A stretch of DNA of 64,000 nt from Diplonema papillatum (lineage: Eukaryota; Euglenozoa; Diplonemea; Diplonemida; Diplonemidae): NCBI GenBank assembly GCA_030068145.1, contig JAPJBO010001078.1, forward strand, positions 1 to 64,000, read 5' to 3'. The notes beneath the pieces are model-generated. The model was not told where the DNA came from and did not search any database. It saw nothing but the letters and a program-made list of their open reading frames with translations. Position 1 is the first letter of the stretch; each line of letters opens with the position of its first letter. The position numbers and the translations under genes are program-made. This document shows positions 1 through 8,916 of the stretch, one piece after another.

Positions 1-691
1 TTTCGGCGGCGAAGACAAAGAGGGAGTGCAATCAGCATCAGGAGGTGAGAGGTGAGAAGGGCACACGTATGCCGGGGCAATGTTAAACCCGCCAGAAAAG
101 CGATGGCCACGCAGTAACGTGTGCGGCATCGCTTGCCACAGTGCACCTTGCATACGACGACGGGTGGCAACCGTCACGAAGGGGCACCATCGGGCGGTGT
201 TGTCGGAGCATAGACAGCGACGGCAGGAAGAACCCCACCGACAATGCAGAAGAGGACGGCAGATTCAAAAAGCCCCACTCGGCACGGCCACCGATACAAG
301 TAAACATGAGAACGCGGGTTGGAAGCAGCAGAGGACGAAGTGGTAGGCACTGAAGAGTGGAATCTGGTGTCAGAAAACCTCAGCATCCGCATGTGACGAC
401 ATTCTGCATCATTAGCTTGTGGTTACCTATTTGCTCGTGTCAGATCGCCGACGAAAGAAAGCGGTGAGCATCAGCGACTGCTCTGCACAAACGAGACCGC
501 GAACACACAAGAAGGGGCCGAGACGGAGGAAGAAAAGTGCCTGCTGGTAGACCAAAAGAAGAAGGTGATCCCGCCCTCTGAAAGGAAAGCCAAAATTTGG
601 CTGGAAACGGACACCCGACGGACACACAGAAGGACCCGCGAAGTGGTATCCTATAGGACCCCTCAGCATGAGGAGCCTTCCGGCGTTTCTT
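1..691. other. Stretch without a supported gene
   Basis: Open frames here are short, overlap on both strands and show no family motif. It is the flank at the 3' end of the minus-strand LINE1. A short inverted sequence (AAACG...TTTTAAAAGAAACG) lies at about 684-710 beside the LINE tail. Confidence 0.5.
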
Positions 692-3600
692 TTAAAAGAA
701 ACGGAAACGTTTCCGTTTCCGTTTCCGTTTCCGTTTCCATATTTCGAAAAAACTAAAAGAAACGGCGTTTCCATCCAACTTAGCCCTAGGGGGCACCGCT
801 GGACTTCCCTCCCTGACCCCCGAAGGCCGGTGCAGGAAGTCGCTCTGCCTAGCAAAAGGGTGGTAGAGCCGAACCCCTCCGCCCCCCTGGGTGTGTGTGT
901 TGGTGGTGGTGGTGTGCATGCCGGGTGCCCTTGGTCCGGCATGCGTGTGGTCGGTCGTGACGGCTGGCCCGCTACAGCTCGCACGTGACCCGGGTGTGTG
1001 GCGCTGGGTGGTGAGGGGGGGGACTCGGGGGATCGGCTCTACCCCCCCAGTGATCGGCATCACTTCCCCTTGCACCTGCCCCCGAGGGGCAGCTTGGGCG
1101 CCGGGCGCTCGTCCCTCATCTCCCTGTTCACCCTGCCCCCCCTCCTGTGATTGTTCGTCATTCGGGGGGGGGAGGGGCGGTGGTCCCTGCGCTGCCGGGG
1201 CCTGCGGTCCGCCGGGGGCGCCTCCGCCTCCGCCTTCCGGGGCGCCGCCGCCGCCTCCGCCGCCGCTCGCGACGCTGCTGCTGCTGTTGCTGCTGCTGCT
1301 GCCGCCCCCGCCGCCGCTGCTGCTGCCGCTGCTACTACTGCTACTGCTGCTGCTGCCTGCCCCGTCGTCCGTGGAGATTTCGTCCAGCTCGAGTTCGCCT
1401 TCCTCCACCCTTCGCGCCCCGAGGTGCACGTCCGCGTTCACGAGGGCGATGCGGGCCACCGCCCTTGCCACCACGAAGCTGAGCCTGTGGAACGCTAGGT
1501 GGGAGACCGCCGCGTAGGTCTCCCAGTCGTGCCTCCTGTGCACTGCGTTCACTAGCGCCCGCAGCTCGGGCAGGGCCGACTCGCCCCAGGCGCCGAAGGT
1601 GTCCACCACCATCGGGACCAGCAGCAGGTCCTGTTGCTCAGGAGCCTCCGCCAGGATGGGGCCGTCGTACGTCCGCCGCTTGACGGCCTCGTACTTCGTG
1701 GCCGCCCCACCCTCGGTCTCCGCCGCCTTCTTCACCGCGTTCGCCTGCAGCGGGAAGGTGATCGCCACGTCGATCAGCCTCCTCTTCTCTCCGCGCGTGT
1801 ACGCTACGTCGACGCGCTTGTTCCTGTGTGGGTGTTTTGTGAAGGGCCGGTCCTCTAGGACCGGGCAGAGAAGCGCCTCCCTCGCGAGGGCGCCCACCTC
1901 GTTGCGGAGCGCTGTGTGCGCCCGCGTGCGCAGCCCCGCGTTGAGGCACGTCAGGGAGTGGTCCCCGAAGCGGTCGGCCTCGGCCGCCCCGCAGAGCCGG
2001 CACTCGCGTGCCTGCGGCGCCAGCTGCATCCCCAGCCGCAAGCGCACTGCCACTGTGAGCTCGGCTGGGGACATCCAGAGGTCGTCCGGGGCGTTGTGCG
2101 CCCCGTAGAGCCACGTGGAGGCGTGCTTGGCGGCACAGCTGCGGATCCTCGCCTGGCCCCTGACCCCGACGAGCGGATCCCTCAGCAGGCCCGCCTGCCT
2201 GGCCCCGGAGATCTTCCCACTCCATTCCTTCTGCTTGCGTGGCGCGCCGGCTGCCCCTGCTTGCAGTGAGTCTCTGACCTCGGTCAGGACTTCCGGAAAG
2301 AGTGCAAGTCTGGGGCAGGCGAGCGACGCCGCGCATACGGAGTCCTGTGTGAGTGTGATTTGAAGTGGCCCCCCCCCGGGGGCTCTCGTCAGCAGCGGCA
2401 GCCCCTTGATGCCCTCCAAGGTCGCCGCCACCCCTGCCACGGCCGCCGAGTCGGCGCACGAGTGCATCCCTAGGCCGCCCAGCCTCAGGGGCAGCGAGGC
2501 CTGCACCCACTCGGTGTCCCCCAGCTCGGCCCCGAGGGTCCTCGCCAGGGCTCGCCGCATGAAGGCGTCCACCCTCCCGTAGTCCGCCACCGGGCCCGTG
2601 GCCCGCATGAGGGAGACCACGCAGACGAACCCCGCGCACGAGTTCAACAGGGCCAGGGCCGTGTGTGGGTCCGGGAGGCTGGCAATGGCCCTTGCCCGCT
2701 TTTCGGCCCTGTCCAGGACCTTTGCCACCGCCTCCCGCACCGCGGCCTCGGACCCACAGGGTGCTCCCAGAATCTCCCAGCTCTCCAGTGAACACCGGGT
2801 CATGGCCGCGAACTCGTCCGGCACCCGCTCGCCCGCGAGGCAGACCACCTCGCTCTTCCCTCTGTTGAGGTGCATTCCCACCGCGCCCCCCTCCAGCTCG
2901 AATGCGGCGAGCCACGCGATCAGGTGCTCCCATAGCCCCGCCGCGGCGCCATCATCCAGGTAGAACGCTCGCGCGTCTAGCTGGGACACCCGCAACGCGT
3001 CCGGTTGTGCTGGGGGGGCCGGCTCCTGTACCGGGGGGGCTGGTGCCTGTACCGGGGGGGCTGGTACCTGTACCGGGGGGGCTGGTACCTGTACCGGGGG
3101 GGCTGGTTCCTGTACCGGGTTTGCTGGGCCCGCCCCTGCCCCGTCCACCTCCATGTCCTGTTGCTGTGGTTGTTGTTGTTGTTGTTCTTGGGGCTGGGCC
3201 GGGGCTAGGGCCCCCTGCGGAATATCATTGGCCCCCAAGGGTGGCAGCCGCTCGGCCAGGGACAAGTCCACTTTCCGCAGGACCTTCTCCAACACGAGAC
3301 AGAAGAACAACGGCCCGAGTGGGTCCCCCTGTTGCACTCCGCACTCGGACCAGACCACTTCCTCCCCGAAGGAAAGCCGTGACCTGCGCCCGTACGCCGC
3401 TATCGCGTATGGCAGGAGGCCTGGGGCGCTCTCGGCCACTGCCTGCAAGATGGCCTCCCTGCTCACCTTGTTAAAGGCGTTCTGCAGGTCCACCTTCAGG
3501 ATCCCTCGCCCTTGGCCGTCGCGCCGGTACGCCTCTCCCACGCACCGCATCGCGCAGACCATGGCGTCGGCGCCGGACTTCATCCCGACCCCGGTCTGGC

Positions 3601-4918
3601 CGCACCTCTCCAGGATGGGCTTCACTGCCTGCACCACGGACTTGTCCCTGGCCAAGATCTTGGCTGCCATCCTCCTCAGGACCTCTCCGCAGGCGATGGG
3701 CCGGAGACCCCCGTCCTTCTTCTCGAGGGCCACTAGCCTGGCCCCAAACCCGTGCGGCCGGGCCTCGTCCGGGAGGCTCCCGGTGGCGATCCGCGCGATC
3801 ACCGCCACCAGGGGGGCCCTTATCGGCGAGCCCGGGCTCACCAGGTCCAGCAGGTGCTGCGCCGACAGCCCCGACGGCCCTGGCGCCGTCCCTCGGGGGA
3901 GCGCCCTCAGCGTCTTAATGACGATCCCCCAAGAGACGTCGATCTCCGCGTTCGCCTGTGGTGGTATTGGGGGGAGGGGGGGTTCTGGCGCCTGTGGGTG
4001 TTTTTCTCTCATGACCCCCAGTGTCTCCTCGTTCACTGGGGCCACCTTCGCCGCCGAGAGCGCGGCCACCGCCTTCCCGAACCACCGGGCCTTCGTCTTG
4101 CGGATGACCTGCTGGACGGTCTTCGCATCCAGCTGGTCGGCGTCCTCCACGTCTGTCGCCAGACCGACGAACCGCCCGATCTGGTTGTCGTCCTCGTCCA
4201 TCACGAGGAACCGGACCGGGGGCACGCCCGCCTGCCTCCTGCCTGCCGCCACTTCCTGCGCCTCCGTCCAGAGCTCGCCGAACCTGCCGTGCGCCCAAAG
4301 GTGGCAGCGACTCCTCAGGGCGGCCGCCACCTTCTTCCTCCCCCCTCTGCGCGGTTTGAAGAGGACGAGGGTGGCGAAGGAGTGTAACCGGAGCCACCCG
4401 GTTACGCTCCCCGTGGCCGCCAGCTGTAGCGCCTTCGCCAGCTGCGCGGCCACCACCAGCTGCGCATCCAGCGGGATCCGCTCCAGCTTGGGCACAGCCA
4501 GTGCGCTGACCTCCGCGAACGAGAACGGCATCTCCTCCTCGAACGCTGCGTGGGCCGGCCCCGCCGCTGGGTCGGCTGCCTGGCCTGCCGCCGGGGCTCG
4601 GCGTCGGTGGTTGTCGGCCGGTGGTGCCGCCGGGGCCGCGTCCGGGCGGTACGCCCGCGACAGGGGGCACATGTTCCTGTGCCTGCCCTGGACTCCCGGC
4701 AGGCGCCCGCAGAGGCAGACCGGCGGCGGGGCGGCCGGGGCCGGTGGGGGGGGCGCGGCGGGCCCCGGGTGCGGCTCGACGCAACCATCCACGGTGAGGT
4801 CGTCCCCACCGCGCCCCAGCGATCTCGTTGCGGACCTGTGTGTGTGTCCCCCCTTCCCCTTCCTGTTGGGTGTCCTTTCTGGGGGTGCCGCGCTCGCCGC
4901 CGAGCGGCCGAGCCCGCT
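692..4918 (-). CDS. LINE1 ORF2: 2A-like peptide, reverse transcriptase and REL endonuclease
   Basis: The frame is open well upstream of 4918, but no ATG occurs in it between the ORF1 stop and the 2A-like motif at 4760-4804. After the 2A comes a Pro-rich stretch, a possible Cys/His finger (ends RHRNMC) and the reverse transcriptase: motif A KVDLQNAFN, motif B GVQQGDPLGP and motif C FYLDDG, all catalytic Asp present. The thumb is followed by a CX2CX9HX4C-type knuckle (CRLCG...GDHSLTC) and a restriction-like endonuclease core (RVDVAYTRGEKRRLIDVAI). An insertion of about 90 residues with a PVQxPAP repeat lies between motifs B and C. The C-terminus adds about 200 residues with Ser and Gly runs. 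It should copy element RNA at a nick made by its own endonuclease. How translation begins is unresolved; a -1 frameshift from ORF1 is my preferred reading. Confidence 0.85.
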   Translation of the reverse strand, partial: SGLGRSAASAAPPERTPNRKGKGGHTHRSATRSLGRGGDDLTVDGCVEPHPGPAAPPPPAPAAPPPVCLCGRLPGVQGRHRNMCPLSRAYRPDAAPAAPPADNHRRRAPAAGQAADPAAGPAHAAFEEEMPFSFAEVSALAVPKLERIPLDAQLVVAAQLAKALQLAATGSVTGWLRLHSFATLVLFKPRRGGRKKVAAALRSRCHLWAHGRFGELWTEAQEVAAGRRQAGVPPVRFLVMDEDDNQIGRFVGLATDVEDADQLDAKTVQQVIRKTKARWFGKAVAALSAAKVAPVNEETLGVMREKHPQAPEPPLPPIPPQANAEIDVSWGIVIKTLRALPRGTAPGPSGLSAQHLLDLVSPGSPIRAPLVAVIARIATGSLPDEARPHGFGARLVALEKKDGGLRPIACGEVLRRMAAKILARDKSVVQAVKPILERCGQTGVGMKSGADAMVCAMRCVGEAYRRDGQGRGILKVDLQNAFNKVSREAILQAVAESAPGLLPYAIAAYGRRSRLSFGEEVVWSECGVQQGDPLGPLFFCLVLEKVLRKVDLSLAERLPPLGANDIPQGALAPAQPQEQQQQQPQQQDMEVDGAGAGPANPVQEPAPPVQVPAPPVQVPAPPVQAPAPPVQEPAPPAQPDALRVSQLDARAFYLDDGAAAGLWEHLIAWLAAFELEGGAVGMHLNRGKSEVVCLAGERVPDEFAAMTRCSLESWEILGAPCGSEAAVREAVAKVLDRAEKRARAIASLPDPHTALALLNSCAGFVCVVSLMRATGPVADYGRVDAFMRRALARTLGAELGDTEWVQASLPLRLGGLGMHSCADSAAVAGVAATLEGIKGLPLLTRAPGGGPLQITLTQDSVCAASLACPRLALFPEVLTEVRDSLQAGAAGAPRKQKEWSGKISGARQAGLLRDPLVGVRGQARIRSCAAKHASTWLYGAHNAPDDLWMSPAELTVAVRLRLGMQLAPQARECRLCGAAEADRFGDHSLTCLNAGLRTRAHTALRNEVGALAREALLCPVLEDRPFTKHPHRNKRVDVAYTRGEKRRLIDVAITFPLQANAVKKAAETEGGAATKYEAVKRRTYDGPILAEAPEQQDLLLVPMVVDTFGAWGESALPELRALVNAVHRRHDWETYAAVSHLAFHRLSFVVARAVARIALVNADVHLGARRVEEGELELDEISTDDGAGSSSSSSSSSGSSSGGGGGSSSSNSSSSVASGGGGGGGAPEGGGGGAPGGPQAPAAQGPPPLPPPNDEQSQEGGQGEQGDEGRAPGAQAAPRGQVQGEVMPITGGVEPIPRVPPLTTQRHTPGSRASCSGPAVTTDHTHAGPRAPGMHTTTTNTHTQGGGGVRLYHPFARQSDFLHRPSGVREGSPAVPPRAKLDGNAVSFSFFEIWKRKRKRKRKRFRFF
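709..738 (-). repeat. (GGAAAC)5 tail of LINE1
   Basis: Five exact GTTTCC units on the plus strand, GGAAAC on the element strand, mark its 3' end. Several LINE families finish in a short tandem repeat instead of poly(A). The ORF2 stop lies inside or just past the tail, so the tail encodes Lys-Arg pairs. Confidence 0.75.
1230..1370 (-). repeat. Trinucleotide-rich tract encoding Ser and Gly runs
   Basis: GCT/GCC-type runs on the plus strand read as poly-Ser and poly-Gly in the C-terminal extension of LINE1 ORF2, after the endonuclease. LINE2 lacks this region because it is truncated. Confidence 0.85.
3010..3118 (-). repeat. 21-bp coding minisatellite inside the reverse transcriptase
   Basis: About five copies of a 21-bp unit encode a PVQxPAP heptad. 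It lies in the insertion between RT motifs B and C, a region that is short in LINE2. The frame is kept, as expected for a multiple of three. Confidence 0.9.
4760..4804 (-). other. 2A-like ribosome-skipping motif at start of LINE1 ORF2
   Basis: The peptide reads DDLTVDGCVEPHPGP. Canonical 2A ends D-V/I-E-x-N-P-G-P; here the first Asp is Cys and the Asn is His, so activity in this copy is doubtful. The LINE2 copy at the same place keeps the Asn. Position just after the ORF1 overlap suggests separation of an ORF1-ORF2 fusion. Confidence 0.7.
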
Positions 4919-6318
4919 CAGTCGCCTGAGGTCTTCGGCCGCTTGGCGGGGTTCTCGGCACCAGGGCCCGGCCCCTGGGCCTCCCCCATGGGCGCGTCGC
5001 TCCCCGGGTCCTTGTGCTCGCCGGGTTGGGGGGGGTCGGCCTCTGGCCGCTGCGACCCCATGAGGACGTCGCAGCCCGGGGGTCCGGGGGGATCTTTTTT
5101 GATGGCGAGGGCGGCGAGGGCGAGGGCGAGGCGGCACTCCTTGTCCTCCTTCATTTGGGCGAGGGCCTCTGTGGCCTCCGCCGCCTCCAAGAAGGCGACG
5201 TCCCTCCTCCCCTCCCTCTCCCCGACTTGCAGATGCAAGGATCTGCGGGGCCACTGCCTCGCTTCTTCGAGGGCGATCCCCTCCCTCTCCTTCCCCTCGC
5301 GCGTCATCTGCGCTTTCTGGGCCTCGTACTCCTGGGAGAGTGCAAGGGCCCCGGCGGCGTGCGCCTTCAGCCCGGCCTCCATATACCGGACGCACGTCCC
5401 GTACATGTTCCCCCAGGCCCGGGCCGCCACCTCCGCCCTGTGCATGGCGGAGTGGTGCTCCACCTCTCCCCGGGTGGCGACCACCGCCCCGCAGCCCGAG
5501 CAGACCTCGCCCGCGAAGCCCAGCTCCGTAAGCGCGAGCGGCTCTGACTCGCGCATGGCTGCCCACAGGGCGGCGGCTTCGGTGAGGGCTGCCCACCTGA
5601 TGGCGGCCCTCAGCTCCTCCTCCTTGAGCAGGAGCGCCTCCCCGGGGTCGAAAGGGCTGTCCCACCTCCACTCCGGAGCGGGCTCCGCCGGGGAGGAGGT
5701 CCGCTCCGTGGGTGCGGCGGGCGGCTCCGGGAGCTGGCGGGAGAAGGCCCACGGGGCTACAGGGGCGGTCTGGAACCGGGCGGCGACCGGGGAGGACCCG
5801 GTTGCTTGGGGGGGGGAGAAAGGGGAAGGCACACCGTCGACCGGCTCCCACCTTCGAGGCAGACGACCCATCAGCCGTGGGTCCTGCGGGTGCGCCGCCT
5901 CGCACGCTGCGTCGTTGCAGCCTTCGACGTCGCACGCTGCGACGTGGCGGTGCCGGCACCCGGCCCGACGGCACCCCAAGGCCGTCAGGGCCTCGATGCA
6001 GGCCGGTGTGGGCACGTGCCTGAAGCGGCACGGCTGGCGGCTGCATCCGCCGGGCGAGTTGAACTCGCGGCAGAGGGGGCGGTCCCCCCTGCGGTCCTCC
6101 TGCGGCGGGGGCGCTCTCCCGCCGGCCTTCTGCGGTGCAGCCGTCGCTGCCCTTCTCGATGCGGCCTCTCCGGGCCCCTGTCGTTGCTTTGCGGTCGTCA
6201 CCGCCTTCGACGTCGGCTTCGAGGCCGTCGGCTGCGCGGCTGCCGCCCTCCGCCCCTCGCTGACATGCGGGGGCTGGCGGCCAGGCGATCCGACTGTTTT
6301 CCAGCCGGATCGGGTCAT
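4918..6318 (-). CDS. LINE1 ORF1: CCCH/C2H2 zinc-finger nucleic-acid-binding protein
   Basis: Predicted 466 residues from the ATG at 6318. The frame is open further up to 6660, but that part is low-complexity leader, and this start gives nearly the length of the LINE2 ORF1 (464). Near the N-terminus are two CX8CX4CX3H fingers ending CRFRH and CRHRH, then a shorter CX4CX4CX3H. Mid-protein is a C2H2 finger (CX2CX12HX3H, starting CSGCG). The C-terminus has a basic KRPK patch, a possible nuclear signal. LINE ORF1 proteins of this sort bind element RNA and form the ribonucleoprotein particle; that role here is inferred. The TGA stop at 4918 overlaps the open ORF2 frame, which lies at -1. Confidence 0.85.
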   Translation of the reverse strand: MTRSGWKTVGSPGRQPPHVSEGRRAAAAQPTASKPTSKAVTTAKQRQGPGEAASRRAATAAPQKAGGRAPPPQEDRRGDRPLCREFNSPGGCSRQPCRFRHVPTPACIEALTALGCRRAGCRHRHVAACDVEGCNDAACEAAHPQDPRLMGRLPRRWEPVDGVPSPFSPPQATGSSPVAARFQTAPVAPWAFSRQLPEPPAAPTERTSSPAEPAPEWRWDSPFDPGEALLLKEEELRAAIRWAALTEAAALWAAMRESEPLALTELGFAGEVCSGCGAVVATRGEVEHHSAMHRAEVAARAWGNMYGTCVRYMEAGLKAHAAGALALSQEYEAQKAQMTREGKEREGIALEEARQWPRRSLHLQVGEREGRRDVAFLEAAEATEALAQMKEDKECRLALALAALAIKKDPPGPPGCDVLMGSQRPEADPPQPGEHKDPGSDAPMGEAQGPGPGAENPAKRPKTSGD

Positions 6319-6596
6319 CCTGGGGGGCGCGCGTTGTGTGTGTGTGTGAGGTTCTTTGTGTGTGCGTGCGGGTGTGTGCGTGTGTTCTTTTTTTTCCGTG
6401 CGTGTGTGCGGGGTAGTAGGTGGTGGGGGTAGGTGGTGTGTGAGTTGTAGCGCGCGTGTGCGAGCTAGGGGTGAACACAAAGTGCGGGGCTTGCGTCCTG
6501 CACCGTGCGCCTCTCTAGCTCGCTTCCTTTGGTACCAACTTCCTTTGTTCCCTCCGGTGCAATAAAGTACAGAAACTGTAGCTTTTAAATCGTTGG

Positions 6597-7401
6597 TTTT
6601 TTTTTTTGGAAGAATCGTACGGGGGCCTTCGAGGCAAACTGGGAAAAATGGGCAAGACAAGCAAGTTCCAAAAGGGGAAGTTCAAATACTTCGTTTGTGG
6701 GCCGACACTCGGGTATTCTCCGGTGTCTTTTCGATTGGTGTGACTCAGTCCCTCCTGCTGCAAATTTTGTGAAATGCAGGAGTGGACTTGTCACAGCCAA
6801 CCGCACAGACAGCCTTGATTTTTTTTTAAACACCAGGCCGTACAGTTTGCCAGACAAGAAACCTGGTGCCTGACCTGGTGGGTTCTCCGGGTTCACTTCT
6901 TCACAACGAAAAACGGCACAACCACGAACACAGACAGGCGCGGTTTGAACCCGCACCAGTTGCACACTGCAACCGGCGCCTGCCCCACGGCACTGGGGAC
7001 TCAGAAAAACGAAAGGAGAGTCGGCTAAGGGCCTGGAAAGGCCGCGGCTCAGCCACAAGCCGCCACCTGTCACTCAGACTGGGGCCAACTAATTCAAAAA
7101 ACCGGGGGCACATTGGTAACCATCCCGATTTTACCCCGCCTTCACGATGAGAGGGCCACAAGGGAGTCAAACTTGGCAAGGCTCACCTGGAAGGTGCCTC
7201 TTTGCACCGCCCCCCCCGTTCCTGCTGGGCAGCTTGGGGCAGGATCTTTTACGCCCGGGAAGGGTAGGTGCGCAGCTCGGACGCCAGATACGAAGTAAGG
7301 GGCTTTCACCCACAGCAAAGGTACTGCTTGCCTTGGCCGCGTTTCGAAAAACACGTTTCCAGGGGACACCGCGAGGAGGTGGCAAGTCAGATTTTGTCCC
7401 C
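6597..7401 (-). repeat. A-tailed interspersed repeat, copy 1
   Basis: On the minus strand it starts GGGGGACAAAATCTGACTTGCC (7401) and ends near CGTACGATTCTTCC followed by 13 A (6609-6597). The part at 7227-7401 is almost identical to 21387-21563. It is non-coding. The A tail abuts the 5' leader of LINE1. The middle carries sequence related to copies 2 and 4 (for example GAACCGGCGCCTG-type stretches), more diverged. It could be a SINE-like element or the tail of a larger LINE. Confidence 0.6.
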
Positions 7402-7436
7402 CCGCAAACCCGGCCCCGGGCGGCCGAAGTACGTCG

Positions 7437-7720
7437 CACACCCCTTCGCCGGGTGTGGGCCTCACGCGTGCCGGAACGGGGGCACTAGCCGGGGTCAAAC
7501 GGCTCTTCCCCGGCTCAGGGGCAGGCGGTGACACGGGGTGCGCGGTCGGGCGCCCGGCGACAGAAAATCTTCTCACACCCCTCCGCCGGGTGTGGGCCTC
7601 ACGCGTGCCTGAACGAAGGCACTAGCCGGTGTCAACCGGCTCTTCCCCGGCTCAGGGGCAGGTGGTGGGCTTTCGCCCGCTTCTCCCCGGCGAGGGGGCG
7701 CGCACGGGGCGCGGCTTGGG
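7437..7720. repeat. 138-bp tandem duplication
   Basis: The block beginning CACACCCCTTCGCCGGGTGTGGG at 7437 recurs at about 7575 with few changes, including GCACTAGCCGG and CTCTTCCCCGGCTCAGGGGCAG. GC-rich with short internal palindromes; no gene seen. Confidence 0.8.
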
Positions 7721-7850
7721 GGGGGTGCTTGTGTGTACCCCTCTCTGGGGTGAGAGGGTGTCGGCGGCGGATGTTTCTTTCACCGGGGGGACCGGTACCG
7801 CTTTCCGCACGAACCCGAGGGAGGTCCGCGGGTGACCACGGTGAGCCACC

Positions 7851-7886
7851 AATAAAGTAGAGAAACTGTAGCTTTTAAATCGTTGG
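7851..7886. repeat. 36-bp dispersed motif, second copy of 6561-6596
   Basis: AATAAAGTAGAGAAACTGTAGC and the following TTTTAAATCGTTGG recur with one change at 6561-6596, where they form the outermost part of the LINE1 leader beside the A tail of repeat copy 1. Confidence 0.8.
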
Positions 7887-8017
7887 CCCGGGTTTGCGGG
7901 CCTTTTTTGTCGTTTCAATTTGAATGGTTTCAACTTCTTCTTGCTCGAGTCGGGCCTCCCATAGATGAGAGGCCCCCTTTCCTGGACAAGACGGCCGCCT
8001 TCTTTCAAAGGTTCGGG

Positions 8018-8916
8018 AAACAAATGGGGCTAGGGGTGTGTTGGGCTAGTTCCTTTTCAATTTTCTCGTGGGATACGAGAAGAACCCTCTTCCTCCGCGT
8101 CCACCCGCGGGGAAGATCTTACACCCGAAGAGAAGTTCCTTCACCAAGCGGCCATGTCATTTTGCGAATCGGCGCTTGGAGTGAAGGAAAGTCTCTTGGG
8201 AGCAAGTCTCCTGGGAATAAAAATGCACCGCCGTACTGTTTCCAGACGTGTACCTGGTGCCTGGCCGGTGTTCCCCGTGTTTCGAATTCTTTTTAACACA
8301 AACAGCAAATGGCACAACCACATCACTGACAGGCGCGGTTTTTTTGACCGCACCGGTTCACATTGAACCGGCGCCTGCCACACGGCACTGGGGAACCCCT
8401 TCTTTTCACTTTCTGGGGGTTCGGCTGGGAGCCTGGAAAGGCCGCCGCTTCGCCACAAGCAACCCTTTCTCGCACAGACACAGGAAATTTCACAACTTTG
8501 GCCCCGCAAGAAAAGCCAAGCACCAAAGCAACCTCGCCTTCGCAGCAAGAAAGACCCACCGGGGAGTCCAGCCTTCCGGAAACGGAAACGGTTTGTCAAG
8601 CCGCTTCTGCCTTCGAGCCTTCGATATTCAACCTCTCCGCCCCACAAGGGGGCAGAACCAGCCTTCGGGTGAGGAAACGGTTTGTCAAGCCGCTTCTGCC
8701 TTCGAGCCTTCGATCTTCAACCTCCCCGCCCCACAAGGGGCAGAACCAGCCTTCGGGTGAGGAAACGGTTTGTCAAGCCACTTCTGCCTTCGAGCCTTCG
8801 ATCTTCAACCTTTCCGCCCCACGAGGGAGCAGAGAGGTACTGCTTGCCTTGGCCGCGTTTCGAAAAACACGTTTCCAGGGGACACCGCGAGGAGGTGGCA
8901 AGTCAGATTTTGTCCC
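8018..8916 (-). repeat. A-tailed interspersed repeat, copy 2 (tail missing)
   Basis: Closely similar to 26340-27131 over nearly its whole length, with small indels. It shares the conserved 5' block of about 83 bp (8835-8916, minus strand) with copies 1, 3 and 4. The 3' end stops at CCCATTTGTTTCCC without poly(A). It holds three tandem units of about 89 bp. Confidence 0.7.
8582..8835. repeat. 89-bp tandem repeat, three copies
   Basis: Units start GGAAACGGTTTGTCAAGCC at about 8582, 8672 and 8761. The related repeat at 26886-27048 holds two units, so copy number differs between family members. Confidence 0.85.

Larger units (their letters stand above)
692..6596 (-). mobile_element. LINE1: two-ORF non-LTR retrotransposon with restriction-like endonuclease
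   Basis: Read on the minus strand, the order is a 5' leader (about 6596-6319), ORF1 with zinc fingers (6318-4918), then ORF2 with a 2A-like peptide, reverse transcriptase and C-terminal restriction-like endonuclease (to 692). There is no apurinic endonuclease at the ORF2 N-terminus. This places it among the REL-bearing LINEs (the R2/NeSL/CRE side of the family) rather than L1 or RTE. The 3' end carries about five GGAAAC units. The leader (about 6440-6545) is closely similar to that of LINE2 (about 26200-26310). Both ORFs are open, so the copy looks young or still selected. The exact ends are uncertain because I could not identify a target-site duplication. Confidence 0.9.

Noticed and set aside
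3153-5063. Long open frames on the plus strand opposite the LINE1 ORFs
   Set aside because: They mirror GC-rich coding on the minus strand and contain no motif; the minus-strand frames carry all RT and zinc-finger signatures.
6945-6975. tRNA-derived SINE promoter (GGGTTCAAACC box B on the minus strand)
   Set aside because: No convincing box A at the right distance, and the box is destroyed in copies 2 and 4 of the family.
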